64,000 nt of DNA from Caulobacter sp. (GCA_030645575.1 JAUSMJ010000004.1:27538-91537); one strand, 5' to 3'. Positions 1-8,328 are shown, counted from the first letter of the stretch. Made by a program: numbers and translations. The notes: generated from the letters alone by a model not told the origin.

Positions 1-179
1 TGTCGTCGGAGGCGGCAATGGCGGCCTACTTCCGTTTCGGCAAGGGTTTTCATCCCGCGCGGTTGAACATTGCTGATGCCTTCGCCTACGCTCTGGCCAA
101 GCACCTCGACGCGCCGCTGCTCTACAAGGGCGATGACTTCGCGCTCACTGACGTCCGCTCGGCGCTTCAGCCGACGTAG
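1..179 (+). CDS. VapC-like PIN-domain toxin, C-terminal fragment (cut by window edge)
   Basis: Only the last 58 or so codons are inside the window, reading in frame from base 3 to a TAG at 177-179. The visible tail ([19 protein letters not shown], then [12 protein letters not shown]) matches the C-terminal half of VapC toxins. There the conserved Asp of NIADAF and the Asp pair of GDDF line the PIN-domain metal site used for RNA cleavage. The N-terminal catalytic Asp and any partner antitoxin would lie to the left, outside the window. It converges on the threonylcarbamoyl-AMP synthase gene and the two reading frames overlap tail to tail by 13 bases. Confidence 0.75.
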   Translation, partial: SSEAAMAAYFRFGKGFHPARLNIADAFAYALAKHLDAPLLYKGDDFALTDVRSALQPT

Positions 180-1057
180 CCAGCGGCGCGTTTTAGCCGG
201 TCGTTGATCGCCTCGCCCAGGCCCTCGGCCGGGATCGGCGCCACGGCGATGGCGGTTGGCTTCGTCCGGTCCGCCGCGCGCAACAGGGCGAACAGCCTGG
301 CCGCCGCCTCGACCAGATCGCCGGTTGGGCTCAGGTTGAACGGACTGTCGCCCGGCCCGAACGCCAGGAAGGCCTCGCCCGGTTCGGGCCGGGTCACGTT
401 GATCCGCACCGGCGCGTCCGGCGCGTAGTGCAGGGCCAGCCGGCCGGGCGAGCGTTTGGCGTCCCCGTCCGCCTCGGCCAGCGGGCCGATCAGCGCCTCG
501 ATCTGCGCCCGGGTCACGGCCCCGGGGCGCAGCAGCCGGGCGGGACCGCCCGGCAGAACCGCGACCACCGTCGACTCCAGACCCACCGCGCAGGGGCCGC
601 CGTCCAGCGCCTCGGCGGCCGACGGCCCCGTCTCCTCGAGCGCGTCGGCGAAGGTGGTCGGGCTGGGGCGTCCCGAACGGTTGGCCGAGGGCGCGACCAG
701 CGGGCCGCCGAAAGCCTGCAGCAAAGCCCGGGACAGGGGGTGGCCTGGAACGCGCACGGCCACGGTGTCGAGGCCCGCCCGGGCCAGGTCGCAGACGGCC
801 GCCGCGTCCCGCGCCGGGGCGACGATCGTCAGCGGGCCGGGCCAGAAGGCCGCCGCCAGCCGCTCGGCCCGCGCGTCGAGCACGGCGATACGCCGCGCGG
901 CGTCCAGATCGGCGACGTGGGCGATCAGGGGATTGAAGGCCGGCCGGCCCTTGGCGGCGTAGACGGCGGCCACGGCCCGGGGATTGGCGGCGTCGGCGGC
1001 CAGGCCATAGACCGTCTCGGTTGGCAGGATGACGAGGTCGCCGGCGCACAGGGCCAC
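167..1057 (-). CDS. sua5: L-threonylcarbamoyladenylate synthase, Sua5/YrdC/YwlC family
   Basis: Makes threonylcarbamoyl-AMP from threonine, bicarbonate and ATP, the first step of t6A37 tRNA modification in the cytoplasm. The YrdC domain fills residues 1-190, with [13 protein letters not shown] at 11-23, KGRPAFNPL at 36-44 and [11 protein letters not shown] around 124-134. It is followed by the SPGxxxxHYAP linker (203-212) and the C-terminal Sua5 domain, so this is the long two-domain form. The GTG start at 1057 gives 296 aa. The homologous N-terminus probably begins a few residues earlier ([12 protein letters not shown]), which would require a start inside the upstream yceI gene, for example GTG at 1141. 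It is the last gene of the leftward yceI operon. Confidence 0.9.
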   Translation of the reverse strand: MALCAGDLVILPTETVYGLAADAANPRAVAAVYAAKGRPAFNPLIAHVADLDAARRIAVLDARAERLAAAFWPGPLTIVAPARDAAAVCDLARAGLDTVAVRVPGHPLSRALLQAFGGPLVAPSANRSGRPSPTTFADALEETGPSAAEALDGGPCAVGLESTVVAVLPGGPARLLRPGAVTRAQIEALIGPLAEADGDAKRSPGRLALHYAPDAPVRINVTRPEPGEAFLAFGPGDSPFNLSPTGDLVEAAARLFALLRAADRTKPTAIAVAPIPAEGLGEAINDRLKRAAGYVG

Positions 1058-1068
1058 GACCGCGCGGC

Positions 1069-1635
1069 CTATCCCGCGCGCTTCGCCGTCAGGCTGATAT
1101 TGACCGTCACCGTCGCCGGCACGACCTCGGTCGTCTTCCACTCGTTCTGTCCCACGCCGAAGGCCAGTCGGTTCAGGCCCACGCTGGCGTTCATCTTGGC
1201 CACGCCGCCGGTGATGACGAGGGTGAAGGGCAGGGTCAACGGCTTCGTGACGCCGCGGATCGTCAGGGCCCCCACCGCCTGATAGCGGTTGCCGCCAAGC
1301 GCCTTGAACGTCCTGGCCGTGAAGGTTGCCTTGGGGAACTTGCCGGCGGCGAACCACTCGTCCTGCGGCAGGGCCTCGTCGCGACCAGAATCGCCGGTCA
1401 CGGCCGAGGTCATGTCGAACGCAGCCGTTACCGAAGAACCCGCCAGATTGGCCGGATCGAAGCGGATGGCCGCATCCCAGCGGCGAAATGAACCGGTGAA
1501 GGCGCCGCCATCGAAGCTGGAGCTGAAGGCCACCTTCGAGGCGGGCTTGTCCACCGTCCAGGCTGGCGCCGGGGCGGCCCAGACCGGGGAGGCCAGAACG
1601 ACGGCGACGGCCAGGACGGGGACGAAGGGTCTCAC
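1069..1635 (-). CDS. YceI family periplasmic lipid-binding-type protein (copy 1)
   Basis: A 188-residue protein with a signal peptide at about residues 1-25 (hydrophobic VPVLAVAVVLASPVWA, then cleavage near AAPAPAW). The mature part shows YceI lipocalin-like features: WTVDKPASKVAF at the start and LTIRGVTKPLTLPF near the middle. YceI proteins bind isoprenoid-type lipids in the periplasm; the ligand here is unknown. The GTG start overlaps the TGA of the cytochrome b561 gene in a GTGA arrangement, which indicates translational coupling. It is one of two yceI genes flanking the cytochrome gene; they are clearly diverged rather than a recent duplicate. Confidence 0.9.
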   Translation of the reverse strand: MRPFVPVLAVAVVLASPVWAAPAPAWTVDKPASKVAFSSSFDGGAFTGSFRRWDAAIRFDPANLAGSSVTAAFDMTSAVTGDSGRDEALPQDEWFAAGKFPKATFTARTFKALGGNRYQAVGALTIRGVTKPLTLPFTLVITGGVAKMNASVGLNRLAFGVGQNEWKTTEVVPATVTVNISLTAKRAG

Positions 1636-2219
1636 GCGGCGGCGTCCTTGCGGGCCAGGAACGGGATCATCCTGGCCAGCTCGTTGTCCTTGTCGAGGAA
1701 CTGGTGCTTGAGGGCGCCCAGAATGTGCAGCGGGATCAGGCCATAGATGATCACCTTGGCCAGCAGTTTGTGGACATCCTCCAGCTGCTCGTGCCGGGTG
1801 TGCCGCAGTTCGGCGGGCAGCTCGTACAGGGGCGTGATCGCCGGCCAGTTGAACAGGCCGAACATGTTGATCGGGTACTGCTGGATCAGGGCGCTGGCCG
1901 AGACCGCCGCCCAGCCGGCGAGCGGTACGGCGATCATGGAGATGTAGAACAGCCCGTAGACCGACTTGGCGAGAGTCTTCTCCCAGGGCTTGAGGTGGTC
2001 GCCCATCGGCGGGGCCGGTCTGACGAACCGCCAGACGATACGCAACAGCGTCAGCAGCATGATCGTGATGCCCAGCGGCTTGTGCAGCTGCAGGACGGCG
2101 ACCTTGGCCGCGCCCTTCAGGTCCTCCGCCTGCCAGGCCAGCAGGACGGTCCAGACCAGCAGGGCCGCGATGGTCCAATGCAACAGGATGGCGACGGTCG
2201 AATAGCGGGTCTGGGTCAT
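1632..2219 (-). CDS. Cytochrome b561 family membrane protein
   Basis: A 195-residue integral membrane protein with four predicted hydrophobic segments and histidines suited to bis-haem ligation (the LLHWTIAALLVWTVLLAW segment, the HKPLGITIMLL segment, and a C-terminal HKLLAKVIIYGLIPLHILGA segment). Members move electrons between quinol or periplasmic donors and acceptors across the inner membrane. Bacterial members are very often encoded beside yceI genes, as here on both sides. Spacing to the upstream yceI is 25 bases and the downstream yceI overlaps it by 4, so the three genes form one transcription unit. Confidence 0.9.
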   Translation of the reverse strand: MTQTRYSTVAILLHWTIAALLVWTVLLAWQAEDLKGAAKVAVLQLHKPLGITIMLLTLLRIVWRFVRPAPPMGDHLKPWEKTLAKSVYGLFYISMIAVPLAGWAAVSASALIQQYPINMFGLFNWPAITPLYELPAELRHTRHEQLEDVHKLLAKVIIYGLIPLHILGALKHQFLDKDNELARMIPFLARKDAAA

Positions 2220-2244
2220 GGGCGCTCCGGGTCCTTGGCTGACC

Positions 2245-2850
2245 CTACTTCTTCACGAATTCCAGTTCGAGGATCAATTCCACCTCGTCGCCGACCATGG
2301 CCATCGGCGGATTGAGCAGGAAGGTCGAGCCGAACTCGGACCGCTTGATCACCCCGCGCGCCGAAAAGCCCGAGCGCTGGCCGCCCATGCCGGCGGCATA
2401 GCCGTCGAACGTGACATCCAGGGTCACCGGCTTCGTTACGCCGCGCAGGGTCAGGTCGCCGGTCATGGTTCCCTTACCGGGGCTGGTCTGGACGATCGAG
2501 GTGGAGATGAAGCGGATGGTCGGGTTGGCCTTGGCGTCGAGAAATTTCTCGGCGAACTCGCCGTTGAACTTCGGCTCGCCGGTGTCGAGGGACGCGGCCT
2601 GCAAGGTGGCCTCGACCCGGGCCGTCTGCGGCGACTTCGGGTCCCAGGCGTAGGTGGCGTCGAAGCCGGTGAAGCGGACCGTATAGGCCGCCAGGCCCAT
2701 GTGCTGGACCCGGGCGATCAGGCTCGCATGGGTCTTGTCCACCTCATAGGTCCCGGCGGGCATGTCGGCGGGGTCGGTGGACGGGGCGGCCATCGCCATC
2801 GGGGCGGTCAACAGCATGAGGGCCAGGGCGGCGGCGAGCGGGCGGAACAT
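2245..2850 (-). CDS. YceI family periplasmic protein (copy 2)
   Basis: A 201-residue protein starting at MFRPLAAALALMLLTAPMA, a clear signal peptide with cleavage near residue 22. The mature domain shows YceI signatures: GTYEVDKTHASLIARVQHMG at the start, then the central LTLRGVTKPVTLDVTF strand and a FSARGVIKRSEFG segment. A longer reading frame extends 26 codons upstream, but that extension crosses the operator-like dyad and lacks signal-peptide character, so the ATG at 2850 is preferred. It is first gene of the leftward yceI-b561-yceI-sua5 operon and diverges from the acyl-CoA dehydrogenase gene. Confidence 0.92.
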   Translation of the reverse strand: MFRPLAAALALMLLTAPMAMAAPSTDPADMPAGTYEVDKTHASLIARVQHMGLAAYTVRFTGFDATYAWDPKSPQTARVEATLQAASLDTGEPKFNGEFAEKFLDAKANPTIRFISTSIVQTSPGKGTMTGDLTLRGVTKPVTLDVTFDGYAAGMGGQRSGFSARGVIKRSEFGSTFLLNPPMAMVGDEVELILELEFVKK

Positions 2851-2870
2851 GACGACCTCGATTGTGACTG

Positions 2871-2891
2871 TACGTGTTGCAGTAACACATA
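2871..2891. promoter_or_regulatory. 21-bp near-perfect dyad, probable operator of the yceI/b561 operon
   Basis: The arms TACGTGTT and AACACATA flank a 5-base centre GCAGT, giving a pseudo-palindrome with most positions matched. It ends 20 bases upstream of the yceI copy 2 ATG and about 85 bases upstream of the divergent acyl-CoA dehydrogenase ATG. The size and position suit a dimeric TetR- or MarR-type repressor; no regulator gene is adjacent in the window, so the binder is unknown. Confidence 0.5.
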
Positions 2892-2976
2892 GGGCCGAAC
2901 CGCGTCGGAGGAAAGGCCGAGGCTTCACGAAATGGCGATCCGCAGCCTAAAACGCGCGACCACAAGGAGACGCTCC

Positions 2977-4650
2977 ATGACCTATCGTCCGCCGCTTCGA
3001 GACATGACCGCCGCGCTGAAGGCGGCCGGGTTCGACCGGCTGGGCGAGGCCTTCCCGGACGCTGACGCCGAAACGGCCTGGGCGGTGCTCGAGGCGGCCG
3101 GCGAGTTCGCCGCGGGGGTGATCGCGCCCCTGAACCGCCAGGGCGACCTGACCGGCGCCCGCTACGCCAATGGCCGCGTCACGGCGGCCCCCGGCTTCGC
3201 CGACGCCTACCGCCAGTTCGCGCAAGGGGGCTGGAACAGTCTTTCAGCCGAGCCTGAGTTCGGCGGCCAGGGCCTGCCCAGGACGCTCGAGATCGCCGTG
3301 TTCGAAATGATCCAGGCGGCCAGCCTGGCCTTCGGCCTGTGCCCGATGCTGACCCAGGGGGCCATCGAGGCGCTCGCCGCGCATGGCACGGACAGCCAGA
3401 AGGAACGGTTCCTGCCGAAACTGGTCAGCGGCGAATGGACCGGCACGATGAACCTGACCGAGCCGCAGGCCGGTTCGGACCTTGCCGCCCTGACCACCCG
3501 GGCGGAGCCGGACGGCGAGGGCGGCTGGCGCCTGACCGGTCAGAAGATCTTCATCACCTGGGGCGACCACGACGTCGCCGACAACATCGTCCACCTCGTG
3601 CTGGCCCGCCTGCCCGGCGCGCCGGAGGGCAGCCGCGGCATCTCGTTGTTCGTCTGTCCCAAACGGCTGCTGAACGCCGACGGATCGGCGGGCGCGCCCA
3701 ACGACGCGCGGCCGGTCGGCATCGAGCATAAGCTGGGCATCCACGGCTCGCCGACCTGCGTGATGGCCTTCGAGGGCGCGCGGGCCGAGCTGGTCGGGGC
3801 CGAACACCAGGGTCTGGCGGCGATGTTCACGATGATGAACGCCGCCCGGCTGCAGGTCGGCGCCCAGGGCGTCGGCATCGCCGAGCGCGCCTACCAGCAG
3901 GCGCTGGCCTTTTCGCTGGAGCGCCGCCAGGGCCGCTCGGCCTGGACCGGCGAGACCAACGCGCCGATCCACGACCATCCCGACGTGCGCCGCATGCTGA
4001 TGCTGATGCGGGCGAAGATTCTCGCCGCCCGGGCCATCTGCCTGTCGACGGCGGTGGCGGCGGACCTGTCGCGCCACGCGGCCGCGGAGGCCGACCGCAC
4101 GGCGGCCAAACTGCGCGAGGAGTTGCTGACGCCGATCGCCAAGGCCTGGTCGACCGACCTCGGCGTCGAGGCGGCCAGCCTGGGCGTGCAGATCCATGGC
4201 GGCATGGGCTTCATCGAGGAAACCGGCGCGGCGCAGCACTACCGCGACGCCCGCATCCTGCCGATCTACGAGGGGACCAACGGCATCCAGGCCATCGACC
4301 TGGTGGGCCGCAAGCTGACGCTGGGCGACGGCGCGGCGCTGGCGTCCCTGCTGGCCGACATCCGCGAGGCGGCGGTGGACGAACCGCGGCTGGCGGCCGG
4401 TGTCGAGGCGCTGGAGGAGGCTGCCACCTGGTTGATCGCGCGGCGCGGCACGCCCGACGCGCTGGCGGGGGCCACGGCGTTCCTGAAGCTGGCGGGAGAT
4501 GTGGTCGGCGGCTGGATGCTGGCCAGGATGGCCCACGCCGACGCGGCCTATGCCGGCGTCTGGCGCTTCTACGCCGAACAGGTCCTGGCGACGGTCCCTG
4601 GCCAGGTGGCCGGGGTGGTCCAGGGCGCGGCGGTGCTGGAAACGGAATAG
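2977..4650 (+). CDS. Acyl-CoA dehydrogenase, DmdC-like long form
   Basis: A 557-residue flavoenzyme that oxidises acyl-CoA thioesters to enoyl-CoA, passing electrons to ETF. It has the long-form architecture: N-terminal extension (MTYRPPLRDM), an acyl-CoA dehydrogenase N domain with MNLTEPQAGSDLAAL around residue 155, a central beta domain, the FAD-contacting C-terminal helical domain with IHGGMGFIEETGAAQHYRDA near 405-425, and a further C-terminal domain. The YEGTNGIQA motif is intact. The length and the start resemble 3-methylmercaptopropionyl-CoA dehydrogenases (DmdC), but many medium-chain enzymes share this form, so the substrate is not assigned. The ATG at 2977 is preceded by AAGGAG at the right spacing. 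Confidence 0.9.
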   Translation: MTYRPPLRDMTAALKAAGFDRLGEAFPDADAETAWAVLEAAGEFAAGVIAPLNRQGDLTGARYANGRVTAAPGFADAYRQFAQGGWNSLSAEPEFGGQGLPRTLEIAVFEMIQAASLAFGLCPMLTQGAIEALAAHGTDSQKERFLPKLVSGEWTGTMNLTEPQAGSDLAALTTRAEPDGEGGWRLTGQKIFITWGDHDVADNIVHLVLARLPGAPEGSRGISLFVCPKRLLNADGSAGAPNDARPVGIEHKLGIHGSPTCVMAFEGARAELVGAEHQGLAAMFTMMNAARLQVGAQGVGIAERAYQQALAFSLERRQGRSAWTGETNAPIHDHPDVRRMLMLMRAKILAARAICLSTAVAADLSRHAAAEADRTAAKLREELLTPIAKAWSTDLGVEAASLGVQIHGGMGFIEETGAAQHYRDARILPIYEGTNGIQAIDLVGRKLTLGDGAALASLLADIREAAVDEPRLAAGVEALEEAATWLIARRGTPDALAGATAFLKLAGDVVGGWMLARMAHADAAYAGVWRFYAEQVLATVPGQVAGVVQGAAVLETE

Positions 4651-4731
4651 GGGACATGCACCGCAGGTACGTGTCCCCCAATCGAGCGGTCGCGGGGTTT
4701 AGGGGACACGTACCTTCGGTACATGTCCCCT
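4651..4731. repeat. Palindromic repeat family A, copy 1 (paired, inverted)
   Basis: Two palindromic units, each opening with GGGACA and closing with TGTCCC (GGGACATGCACC...ACGTGTCCCC and GGGGACACGTACC...ACATGTCCCC), sit in opposite order 21 bases apart. They fill the whole gap between the convergent acyl-CoA dehydrogenase and peroxiredoxin genes, starting at the base after the TAG. Related copies occur at 28165, 35695 and 49101. The arrangement resembles REP/BIME elements and may end transcription from both sides. Confidence 0.85.
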
Positions 4732-4737
4732 CAGAAC

Positions 4738-5220
4738 CTACAGCTGCGCCAGCATGTAGTCCGCCGACGAGACCTTGAACTCGCCGCCGGCTTCGACGTT
4801 CAGGGTATCGACGACGCCGTTCTTGACCAGCATCGAATAGCGTTGCGAGCGCAGGCCCATGCCGAACTTGCTGCCGTCCATCTCCAGGCCGATGGCCTTG
4901 GTGAAGTCGCCGTTGCCGTCGGCCAGCATGATGATGTCGTCGCCCACGCCCTGGTCGAGGCCCCAGGCCTTCATCACGAACACGTCGTTGACCGAGATGC
5001 AGACGATGGAATCGACGCCCTTGGCGCGGAACTCGGCGGCATGCTCCTTGAAGCCCGGCAGGTGTTTGGCCGAGCAGGTCGGGGTGAAGGCGCCCGGCAA
5101 GGCCAGCACGGCGACGGTCTTGCCCTTGAACAGCTCGTCGCTGGTGATCGGGCGGGGACCCTCGGGGCCGGAAGTCATGAAGGTGGCGTCGGGCAGTTTG
5201 TCGCCGGCTTTGATGGTCAT
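4738..5220 (-). CDS. Peroxiredoxin, Prx5 type
   Basis: A 160-residue thiol peroxidase of the Prx5/AhpE-like class that reduces hydrogen peroxide and alkyl hydroperoxides. The catalytic loop LPGAFTPTCSAKHLPGF places the peroxidatic cysteine at residue 49 with the Thr and Pro of PxxxTxxC. The SVNDVFVMKAWG segment and the GLRSQRYSMLV stretch with its conserved Arg are present. The start MTIKAGDKLP is the family N-terminus. A divergent gene on the right encodes AlgH. No glutaredoxin domain is fused. Confidence 0.93.
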   Translation of the reverse strand: MTIKAGDKLPDATFMTSGPEGPRPITSDELFKGKTVAVLALPGAFTPTCSAKHLPGFKEHAAEFRAKGVDSIVCISVNDVFVMKAWGLDQGVGDDIIMLADGNGDFTKAIGLEMDGSKFGMGLRSQRYSMLVKNGVVDTLNVEAGGEFKVSSADYMLAQL

Positions 5221-5331
5221 TGGGTCTCTCCCTGTCGCGGAACCGCGGTTGCTGGTGCAAATAGAGGCGACGGACCGGTTCGCCAAGCGCGCGACCTTGA
5301 AACCGTCGTCCCGAAGGCCAATCATCAACGC

Positions 5332-5910
5332 ATGACCGAGCCATCGGACGCAGACTTCCTTTCCGGCCGTCTCCTGATCGCCATGCCCGGCATCGGCGAC
5401 ACCCGGTTCGAGCGGGCCGTGGTGTTTCTTTGCGCGCACGACGCCGAGCACGCCATCGGCCTGGCCGTGAACCGTCCGGTGGACGGCCTGACCCTGGAAT
5501 CGCTGTTCGAACGGATCGGCATCGACCCGCCCGTGCGTCGGGTCGCGGACGAGGCGGTGCTGATGGGCGGACCGGTCGAGCGCGAGCGCGGCTTCGTGCT
5601 GCACACCGACGACTATCTGCTGGACGGCGTCAGCCTGCCGGTGAAGGACGGTCTGGCGCTGACCACGACCCGCGACGTGCTCGAGGCGCTGGGCGGCGAG
5701 GCGGCTCCCCGCCGCGCGCTGCTGGCGCTCGGCTATTCCGGCTGGGGCCCCGGCCAGCTGGAGCGCGAGGTGCGCGAGAACGTCTGGCTGGTCTGCGACC
5801 CGGACGAAGCGCTGATCTTCGGCGACGACTTCGACCACAAGTGGTCGCGGGCGCTGGAGAAGCTGGGGATTTCGGCGGCCATGCTGTCGGAGAGCGGGGG
5901 ACGGGCGTAA
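5332..5910 (+). CDS. algH: UPF0301/AlgH (YqgE) family protein
   Basis: A 192-residue member of the YqgE/AlgH family, typified by FLSGRLLIAMPGIGDTRFER at the start, LAVNRPVDGLTLESLF, VLMGGPVERERGFVLH, and ALGYSGWGPGQLEREV near residue 140. The biochemical role of the family is unsettled. The ATG at 5332 gives the usual family length. It sits between peroxiredoxin (divergent) and pdeA (convergent); I recall the same algH-pdeA neighbourhood in Caulobacter crescentus (UPF0301 protein CC_3395 beside PdeA), which supports both calls. Confidence 0.93.
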   Translation: MTEPSDADFLSGRLLIAMPGIGDTRFERAVVFLCAHDAEHAIGLAVNRPVDGLTLESLFERIGIDPPVRRVADEAVLMGGPVERERGFVLHTDDYLLDGVSLPVKDGLALTTTRDVLEALGGEAAPRRALLALGYSGWGPGQLEREVRENVWLVCDPDEALIFGDDFDHKWSRALEKLGISAAMLSESGGRA

Positions 5911-5917
5911 CGGCCTG

Positions 5918-5940
5918 TCCTCCCCGCCACGCGGGGAGGA
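5918..5940. terminator. Hairpin between convergent algH and pdeA
   Basis: A perfect 10-base-pair stem (TCCTCCCCGC / GCGGGGAGGA) with a CAC loop lies 7 bases after the algH stop and 9 bases before the pdeA stop. There is no clear T-tract on either side, so it may act as a weak or factor-assisted bidirectional terminator. Confidence 0.55.
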
Positions 5941-5949
5941 ATGAGGAAA

Positions 5950-7614
5950 CTACCCCTGCCGTCGCACCGGGGCGGCCCCATCGACATAGCTTTCGTTGAG
6001 ATAGACCTCCGCCTCCTGCGGCGAGAGGGCCGGAGCGTAGCCGAAGCCCTGGCCGAAGTCGCAGCCCAGTTCCATCAGCTGGCGGGCCATGATGGCGTTC
6101 TCGACGCCCTCGGCGACGACCTCGAGGTTCAGGTCCTGGCCCAGCTTGATCACCGACCGCACGATCTTGGCCGACCCCTCGTTGGCGCCCATGGTGCGCA
6201 CGAAGTAGCGGTCGATCTTCAGCGTGTCGAAGGGCAGGCGCGTGAGGTAGCTGAGCGACGAGAATCCCGTGCCGAAGTCGTCCAGCGCCAGGCCGGCGCC
6301 GCCGCCGCGCAGGGCCCGCAGGATCGTCGCCGCGCCCTCCGGGTCGCGCATGATGTCGCTCTCGGTGATCTCCAGCTTCAGCGAGCCCGGCGGCAGGCGA
6401 TGTTTGGCGATCAGGCCGGTGACGTCCGAGACCAGGCCCTCGCGGTGGATCTCGCCGGTCGACAGGTTGACGCTGACGGTCATGTTGCCGGCGGCCGGGT
6501 GGCTCTGGCGCCAGGTGGCCAGCTGGCGGGCCGAGGCGCGCAGCATATGCGCCCCCAGCTCGGCCATCATGCCCAGCTCCTCGGCCATCGGCAGGAAGTC
6601 GTCGGGCGGGATCAGGCCGCGCCGCGGGTGGCGCCAGCGGCACAACGCCTCGAAGCCCGACAGGGCGCCGTCGGACAGCCGCACGACGGGCTGGAAGAAG
6701 GGCACGATCTCGCCGCGGCCGACCGCGCCGCGCAGATCCGATTCGAGGGCCAGCTGCGAGAGGCCGTCGCTTTCCATCGACCGGCCATAGGCCGCGCCGC
6801 CCCCGCGTCCGGCGCCCTTGGCCGCCTCGACGGCCAGTTCGGCGCGGCGCAGCAGTTCGGCGGCGTCGGGCGCGTCCTCGCCGCCCTCGGCCTCCACGGC
6901 GCCGATGGCCAGGGTCGGCAGGATGTCGAAGCCGGCGATGCGCAGCGGCTGCTCCAGCGCCCGGCGCAGGCGCTCGGCCGGATCGTTGTCGCCGGAGATC
7001 ATCACGGCGAACTCGTCCTCGCCGACCCGGGCCATGATGGCCCCGGCCCCGAAGGCGGCGGCCAGGCGCGAGCCCAGCGCGGCCAGCACCAGGTCAGCCC
7101 GGTCGTGGCCCAGCGCCTCGTTGAGCCGGCGCAGCCGGTCGAGGTCGGCCACCACCAGCGTCTGGCGGCTGGGCTGGGTCAGCCGCTCCCGGGCCTGGGC
7201 GATGAAGCTGGGCCGGTCGAGCAGGCCGGTCAGAGCGTCGAACTCGGAGGCGGCGAAGCGGGTCTCGGGCGCGACGACGCCGGACGCCCGGACACCCTCC
7301 TCGAGCCAGACACCGCGCCACAGGCAAGTCTCTCCGCCCCGCATGCGGATGCGCAGGGCGATCTCGGCGCCGGGGCACTGAACGCGCAGCAGGTCTTCGG
7401 CCGAGGCGCGGTCCTGCGGCAGGGCCAGCGCGCGGAAGGCGGCGGAGGAGCATTCCGGCGCGAGCGGGCCCAGGCCCAGCTGCCGCGCGGCGCCGTAAAG
7501 CCGGAAACGGTCCTCCTCCGGCTCCCAGACCCACAGGGCCACATGGGCGCCTCCGAGCGCCTCCATCGTGGCCGCGGCGTCCCACACTCGTCGATCCTGG
7601 GCGGTGAGCCTCAT
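5950..7614 (-). CDS. pdeA: Cyclic-di-GMP phosphodiesterase PdeA-like (PAS-like, degenerate GGDEF, EAL)
   Basis: A 554-residue protein with an N-terminal PAS-like sensory region (about 1-120), a GGDEF domain (about 120-280) whose active-site motif is GEDEF (198-202), and an EAL domain (about 295-545). The EAL domain keeps catalytic features: FEALCRW (321-327), N383 in VNLST, E415 in EITESD, DDFGTGFS (445-452), KIDR (466-469) and AEGVEN. It should therefore hydrolyse c-di-GMP while the GGDEF domain is probably an allosteric GTP sensor. In Caulobacter, PdeA has this GEDEF variant, opposes the DgcB cyclase and is degraded by ClpXP at the swarmer-to-stalked transition. The assignment rests on architecture, length and gene order. 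It is co-transcribed after the acetyltransferase, with a 23-base gap. Confidence 0.87.
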   Translation of the reverse strand: MRLTAQDRRVWDAAATMEALGGAHVALWVWEPEEDRFRLYGAARQLGLGPLAPECSSAAFRALALPQDRASAEDLLRVQCPGAEIALRIRMRGGETCLWRGVWLEEGVRASGVVAPETRFAASEFDALTGLLDRPSFIAQARERLTQPSRQTLVVADLDRLRRLNEALGHDRADLVLAALGSRLAAAFGAGAIMARVGEDEFAVMISGDNDPAERLRRALEQPLRIAGFDILPTLAIGAVEAEGGEDAPDAAELLRRAELAVEAAKGAGRGGGAAYGRSMESDGLSQLALESDLRGAVGRGEIVPFFQPVVRLSDGALSGFEALCRWRHPRRGLIPPDDFLPMAEELGMMAELGAHMLRASARQLATWRQSHPAAGNMTVSVNLSTGEIHREGLVSDVTGLIAKHRLPPGSLKLEITESDIMRDPEGAATILRALRGGGAGLALDDFGTGFSSLSYLTRLPFDTLKIDRYFVRTMGANEGSAKIVRSVIKLGQDLNLEVVAEGVENAIMARQLMELGCDFGQGFGYAPALSPQEAEVYLNESYVDGAAPVRRQG

Positions 7615-7637
7615 GACCGGTTCACGCCGGCTTCTCC

Positions 7638-8231
7638 TTACGGGCGTCCATGCGCGCCTTCGCGCGAGACCAACCCGAACAGACGATGATCTCGCCAATC
7701 GCCGTTAATTTTCAGATAAGCCCTGGCGTATCCCTCCTCGGAGAAGCCCGCCTTCAGCAGCAGGGCGGCCGAGGCGTCGTTGGTCGGCAGGCAGGCGGCC
7801 TCGAGCCGGTGCAGACCCAGCGGGCCGAACGCGAAGCCGATCAGGGCCCGCAGCGCCGCCAGGGTGTGGCCCTGCCGGGCGAACGGCTGGCCGGACCAGT
7901 AGCCGACCGTGCCCATCTGGGCGACGCCGCGCCGCACGCCGTTCAGCGTGATGCCGCCGACCAGCGCCTCGTCGTCCTCGCGGAAGACGAAGAAGGCGTA
8001 CATCTGGTCCAGGTCGCGGCCGTTGCGCCAGGCCGACAGTCGCCGCGAATAGGCCGCCAGGCTCAGCTCGTCCGGCGCCCAGACCGGCTCCCACGGCTGC
8101 AGGAACGGTCGCGAGGTCTGCCGCAGCGCCTGCCACTCCGGATAGTCCCGCTTGCGCGGCGGACGCAGCACCACGCCCTGGCCGCGCAGGCTGGGACCGG
8201 TCTCCGGCGAGATCCATTCAAGGAGCGACAT
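7638..8231 (-). CDS. GNAT acetyltransferase, RimJ/RimL type
   Basis: A 197-residue GNAT-fold enzyme of the RimJ/RimL group, which acetylates the N-terminal residue of ribosomal proteins or similar substrates. Visible features are RPPRKRDYPEWQAL at the first strand and helix, GGITLNGVRRGVAQMGTVGYW in the central strands, the acetyl-CoA loop GQPFARQGHTLAAL, and LHRLEAACLPTNDASAALL with the conserved Asn followed by LLKAGFSEEGYAR. The ATG at 8231 is chosen because the family N-terminus starts close to SLLEWISPE; the frame upstream lacks conserved features. It precedes pdeA in the same direction. Confidence 0.88.
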   Translation of the reverse strand: MSLLEWISPETGPSLRGQGVVLRPPRKRDYPEWQALRQTSRPFLQPWEPVWAPDELSLAAYSRRLSAWRNGRDLDQMYAFFVFREDDEALVGGITLNGVRRGVAQMGTVGYWSGQPFARQGHTLAALRALIGFAFGPLGLHRLEAACLPTNDASAALLLKAGFSEEGYARAYLKINGDWRDHRLFGLVSREGAHGRP

Positions 8232-8328
8232 GGATGGAGGGTCGCGCGTGTTGGGGAAGGGGGCAAGTGCGTGGATCGAATGACAGTTGCGGGTGGTAGC
8301 AGGCGCACATCCAAGACCGCTTGTGCCT

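Noticed and set aside
5941..7689. 582-codon open frame on the plus strand opposite pdeA
   Set aside because: It is the complement shadow of a high-GC gene; the translation is low-complexity (rich in G, R, A, H, Q) with no family motif, while the leftward frame has complete EAL motifs.
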